Of a stretch of DNA of 8,174 nucleotides, positions 6,274-8,174 are shown one piece after another; position 1 is the first letter of the stretch, and the number at the start of each line of letters is the position of its first letter. Made by a program: the position numbers and the translations under genes. The notes below the pieces were generated by a model, which did no database searches, had not been told where the DNA came from, and saw only the letters and a list, made by a program, of their open reading frames with translations. Source of the stretch: Brevibacillus_F sp035644815 (GTDB taxonomy: Bacteria; Bacillota; Bacilli; Brevibacillales; Brevibacillaceae); the NCBI GenBank assembly GCA_035644815.1, contig DASQNU010000022.1, positions 1-8,174 of the forward strand. The letters run 5' to 3'.

Positions 6274-6594
6274 CTAATCGTTCAGAAAACTCTGTAACCG
6301 CTCTTTTGCCAAATGTGCATCTCCGTTAATTTCAAAGAGGATGCTCAGGTGACTCTTATCGGGAAGCGACAGTCTGGTCGCATGATAGAGCTTCGTCTTT
6401 TCTGTTTGCAAGGTAATCATAACTTCTGAGATGGGTGGCGTGATCACACGGATTCGGAGCAGCCGGTGCAGGTGAATCGCCAATTGTCGGATCAACGGAA
6501 GTTCGTCAGTATTGGGCATTTCCATGATCGTATGGATAAGCTCTTTTGCTTCCGCTTTTTTTTCCATGACAGGATCCATGATGGAATCTTTCAT
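6274..6594 (-). CDS. Hypothetical protein, 106 residues
   Basis: I do not recognise this family. The product is small and soluble-looking, with no signal peptide or membrane segment and neither Cys nor Trp. The first 50 residues look helical (EKKAEAKELIHTIMEM, then LIRQLAIHLHRLLRIR). Residues 55-90 look like beta strands (EVMITLQTE, LYHATRLSL, HLSILFEI), and a short helix ends the chain. The start ATG 6594 has an AGAGG site (6609-6605) 10 bases upstream; an in-frame TGA just upstream rules out a longer form. M6 and M10 are later options. It has a plausible extended -10 promoter and a downstream terminator, which support a real gene, and it covers most of an otherwise empty gap between two plus-strand genes. 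It is convergent with the DinB-like gene and divergent from the DUF218 gene. Confidence 0.65.
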   Translation of the reverse strand: MKDSIMDPVMEKKAEAKELIHTIMEMPNTDELPLIRQLAIHLHRLLRIRVITPPISEVMITLQTEKTKLYHATRLSLPDKSHLSILFEINGDAHLAKERLQSFLND

Positions 6595-6642
6595 TTGTTT
6601 ATCGCCTCTATGTCAGATTCTGAGTCTTTGTTCACTCCTTTC

Positions 6643-6671
6643 GTTATATCATACTCGAGTGCCAATTTGAA
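6643..6671 (-). promoter_or_regulatory. Promoter of the 106-residue gene
   Basis: The minus strand has TTCAAA (6671-6666, 4 of 6), a 17-bp spacer and TATAAC (6648-6643) preceded by TGA, an extended -10. Transcription would begin near 6636, giving a leader of about 40 bases. Confidence 0.55.
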
Positions 6672-6687
6672 TGGGAAAGCAGGAAAT

Positions 6688-6716
6688 TTGATGGAAAATG
6701 CAGATTTTTGTCTACT
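6688..6716 (+). promoter_or_regulatory. Possible promoter of the DUF218 gene
   Basis: TTGATG (6688-6693) and TCTACT (6711-6716) lie 17 bp apart and each matches 4 of 6 consensus bases. This is the best sigma-A-like pair in the gap before the DUF218 gene, but it is weak, and a promoter for another sigma factor may be present instead. Confidence 0.3.
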
Positions 6717-6752
6717 AAGATTGTCTTGTCCTGAGCGGAGTGCACGGGTAGG

Positions 6753-7361
6753 ATGATTCGAAGCAAAACAAGGCGAATATGGAGAAAGCTTGCATTCAGC
6801 ACGGCATGTGTGGGTCTAGTGCTGATTGCTTTACTCGCTGGCTCGATCTGGACATACTCATCCGTAAATCAGCTGGAGGAAACGGATGCGGCCATCGTAC
6901 TTGGTGCAGCTGTGTGGGGCGACCAGCCATCTCCCGTACTACGTGAGCGGCTTCATCACGCGATCTGGTTATATCAGCAAGGTTATGCGAAACATTTGAT
7001 CTTTACCGGGGGAAGAGGAGAGGCGCAGGCCTATGCAGAAGCGGAAGTGGCGAAGAATTACGCGCTGTCGCAGCATGTGCCGGAGGAAGATATTTTTATC
7101 GAAACGAAATCGACGATCACCGAGGAAAATTTGCAGAATGCGTTGGATATTGCGAATGCATATGGATGGAAAAACTTTACAATCGTCAGCGACCCTTTGC
7201 ATATGAAACGTTCGATGATGATGGCGGAGGATCTGGGGATGAAGGCGTATGCTTCACCGACTCCAACAACAGCCTATCGAAGCTGGCGCACTACCTTGCC
7301 CTTTTTTGCCCGTGAAATTTTCTTCTCAGCGGGCTACATCGTGACCAAACCATTCCGATGA
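6753..7361 (+). CDS. DUF218 (YdcF/SanA/ElyC-like) membrane-anchored protein
   Basis: This 202-residue protein has a basic N terminus (RSKTRRIWRK) and one membrane segment at about 13-34 with no obvious cleavage site. A DUF218 domain follows at about 44-195, probably outside the membrane. Family landmarks are D45-A-A-I-V-L-G51, R64-E-R-L, FTGG (84-87), the E-T-K-S-T segment (118-122) followed by E125-N126 and N129, and S146-D-P-L-H150-x-x-R153. The relatives SanA and ElyC of enteric bacteria affect envelope integrity and peptidoglycan or lipid-carrier metabolism, but the biochemical activity of most members is unknown. ATG 6753 follows GGAG (6737-6740) by 12 bases, with a G-rich GGGTAGG closer in, so initiation may be modest. 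The gene ends at the hairpin shared with rpsD. Confidence 0.85.
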   Translation: MIRSKTRRIWRKLAFSTACVGLVLIALLAGSIWTYSSVNQLEETDAAIVLGAAVWGDQPSPVLRERLHHAIWLYQQGYAKHLIFTGGRGEAQAYAEAEVAKNYALSQHVPEEDIFIETKSTITEENLQNALDIANAYGWKNFTIVSDPLHMKRSMMMAEDLGMKAYASPTPTTAYRSWRTTLPFFAREIFFSAGYIVTKPFR

Positions 7362-7367
7362 GAGATG

Positions 7368-7402
7368 AAAAAAAGGTAGAGACCACTATGGCCTCTACCT
7401 TT
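7368..7402. terminator. Shared terminator of rpsD and the DUF218 gene
   Basis: A 10-bp stem (7372-7381 with 7393-7402) is extended inward by CCA/TGG. On the minus strand the arm runs straight into seven U (7374-7368), a strong terminator 10 bases after the rpsD stop. On the plus strand the tail is TTTGTTGTT, a weaker but plausible terminator for the DUF218 gene. Confidence 0.9.
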
Positions 7403-7412
7403 GTTGTTATGA

Positions 7413-8012
7413 TTAACGGCTGTAGTACTCAACGATGAGTTTCTCGTTGATTTCAGCTGGCATCTCTTCACGGTCTGGCAGACGAGTGTAAGTACCTTCG
7501 AGTTTGTTGTCGTCGAAAGTTACGTAGTTTGGCAGGAACGTGCGAGCTTCCACGGATTCTTTTACGATGGACAGGTTGCGGGATTTCTCACGCAGGCTGA
7601 TCACATCACCTGGTTGTACGCGGTAGGAAGGAATGTTTACCTTCTTGCCGTTTACGAGGAAGTGGCCATGGTTAACCAATTGGCGAGCTGCTGGACGAGT
7701 AGGAGCAAAGCCCATACGATATACCAAGTTGTCCAGACGGGACTCGAGCAATTTCATGAAGTTTTCGCCGTGTACGCCTTGCATTTTGGAAGACTGATCG
7801 AACGTGCGGCGGAATTGTTTTTCGTTAATGCCAAACATATGGCGCAATTTTTGCTTCTCTTGCAACTGGATACCGTACTCGGACAGTTTGCGACGGTTGC
7901 TGTGACCGTGTTGTCCCGGTGGGAAGTTGCGTTTGATGTCTTTGCCTGTACCGTCCAAAGAGATACCGAGGCGGCGAGCCAGTTTGTGACGAGGTCCTGT
8001 GTAACGTGACAT
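7413..8012 (-). CDS. rpsD: 30S ribosomal protein S4
   Basis: This 199-residue protein is about as long as Bacillus S4 (200). S4 binds the 5' domain of 16S rRNA early in small-subunit assembly, and with S5 it affects decoding accuracy. The N-terminal part (1-90) contains the typical PPGQHG (31-36) and KLSEYGIQLQEKQKLR (42-57) segments. An S4 RNA-binding domain follows at about 88-150 (SRLDNLVYRMG, RQLVNHGHFLVNG, REKSRNLSI). There are no cysteines, so this is the zinc-free (C-minus) form. ATG 8012 follows AAAGGAG by 10 bases; an out-of-frame ATG at 8020 lies between them. As in B. subtilis, rpsD stands alone rather than in the alpha operon and has a long leader. Confidence 0.99.
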   Translation of the reverse strand: MSRYTGPRHKLARRLGISLDGTGKDIKRNFPPGQHGHSNRRKLSEYGIQLQEKQKLRHMFGINEKQFRRTFDQSSKMQGVHGENFMKLLESRLDNLVYRMGFAPTRPAARQLVNHGHFLVNGKKVNIPSYRVQPGDVISLREKSRNLSIVKESVEARTFLPNYVTFDDNKLEGTYTRLPDREEMPAEINEKLIVEYYSR

Positions 8013-8174
8013 GGATTCATTTCTCCTTTAAATTAGATTCGCAGGTGTTTACTTCCAGAAGGGTAGTTCCATCTTTCCCTACACGAACTTCGGACGGTAG
8101 CGTTTCCGCATCGTGCTCCTCATGGGTATTCAGCCGCTGCCCATCAAGGGATGTAACTAAGAGGGTTCACCTTC
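8013..8174 (-). promoter_or_regulatory. rpsD leader, probable S4 autoregulatory site
   Basis: B. subtilis rpsD is known to be repressed by its own product through a structured leader. This region, cut by the window edge, is consistent with such a leader. No ORF fills it, and no clear promoter is visible, so transcription probably starts further right. By eye on the minus strand: GAAGG (8174-8170) can pair with CCTTC (8062-8058) and enclose the rest; ATGGG (8144-8140) pairs with CCCAT (8126-8122); GCG-GAAA-CGC (8109-8100) is a GNRA tetraloop hairpin. A segment GTAG (8082-8079) can pair with either of two CTAC segments (8100-8097 or 8066-8063). The ribosome binding site AAAGGAG is at about 8029-8023. 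The fold is unverified. Confidence 0.55.

Noticed and set aside
7614..8009. 131-codon open frame on the plus strand opposite rpsD
   Set aside because: It is the antisense shadow of rpsD, whose product is identified with near certainty.
1..8174. A novel defence, mobile or biosynthetic system
   Set aside because: No gene here resembles effector, nuclease, integrase, transposase or biosynthetic families, no repeat array is present, and the genes are housekeeping functions with their own promoters and terminators.

Overview
The window looks like ordinary chromosomal DNA of a Gram-positive endospore-former of the order Bacillales, most likely Brevibacillus or a close relative. This is inferred from the gene families: AcuA/AcuB, a tyrosine T-box leader ahead of tyrS, a cysteine-free ribosomal protein S4 encoded by a stand-alone rpsD, and a class A penicillin-binding protein with C-terminal fibronectin type III domains. 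AGGAG-type ribosome binding sites and U-tailed hairpin terminators fit the same assignment. I see no insertion sequence, phage gene, CRISPR array, tRNA or rRNA.

Layout from left to right. On the minus strand are the first codons of acuB (1-43) and acuA (56-688), two genes of the acetoin-utilisation / acetyl-CoA synthetase control operon, with a palindrome over the acuA ribosome binding site. Upstream of them, after a strong terminator (809-842), lies a 1038-residue bifunctional penicillin-binding protein (857-3973), also on the minus strand. A 412-base divergent intergenic region holds the PBP promoter leftwards. Rightwards it holds the tyrS promoter and a well-preserved tyrosine T-box riboswitch with specifier codon UAC, then tyrS (4386-5648). 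A terminator follows, then a DinB/YfiT-like gene (5776-6246). A convergent 106-residue hypothetical gene (6274-6594, minus) has an apparent terminator inside the 3' end of the DinB gene. Next is a membrane-anchored DUF218 (YdcF/SanA-like) gene (6753-7361). It shares a hairpin terminator with the convergent rpsD gene (7413-8012, minus), whose structured leader runs to the window edge.

These genes are mostly separate one- or two-gene transcription units. The only clear co-transcribed pair is acuA-acuB, where the acuA stop codon overlaps the acuB ribosome binding site. tyrS is controlled by uncharged tRNA-Tyr through its leader, and rpsD is probably autoregulated by S4 through its leader. The PBP and the DUF218 protein both concern the cell envelope, but nothing shows that they act together.

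I looked for an undescribed system and did not find a convincing one. The points most worth checking are the unidentified 106-residue gene with its odd 5' and 3' signals, the rpsD leader fold, the palindrome over the acuA ribosome binding site, and the two-FN3 tail of the PBP.
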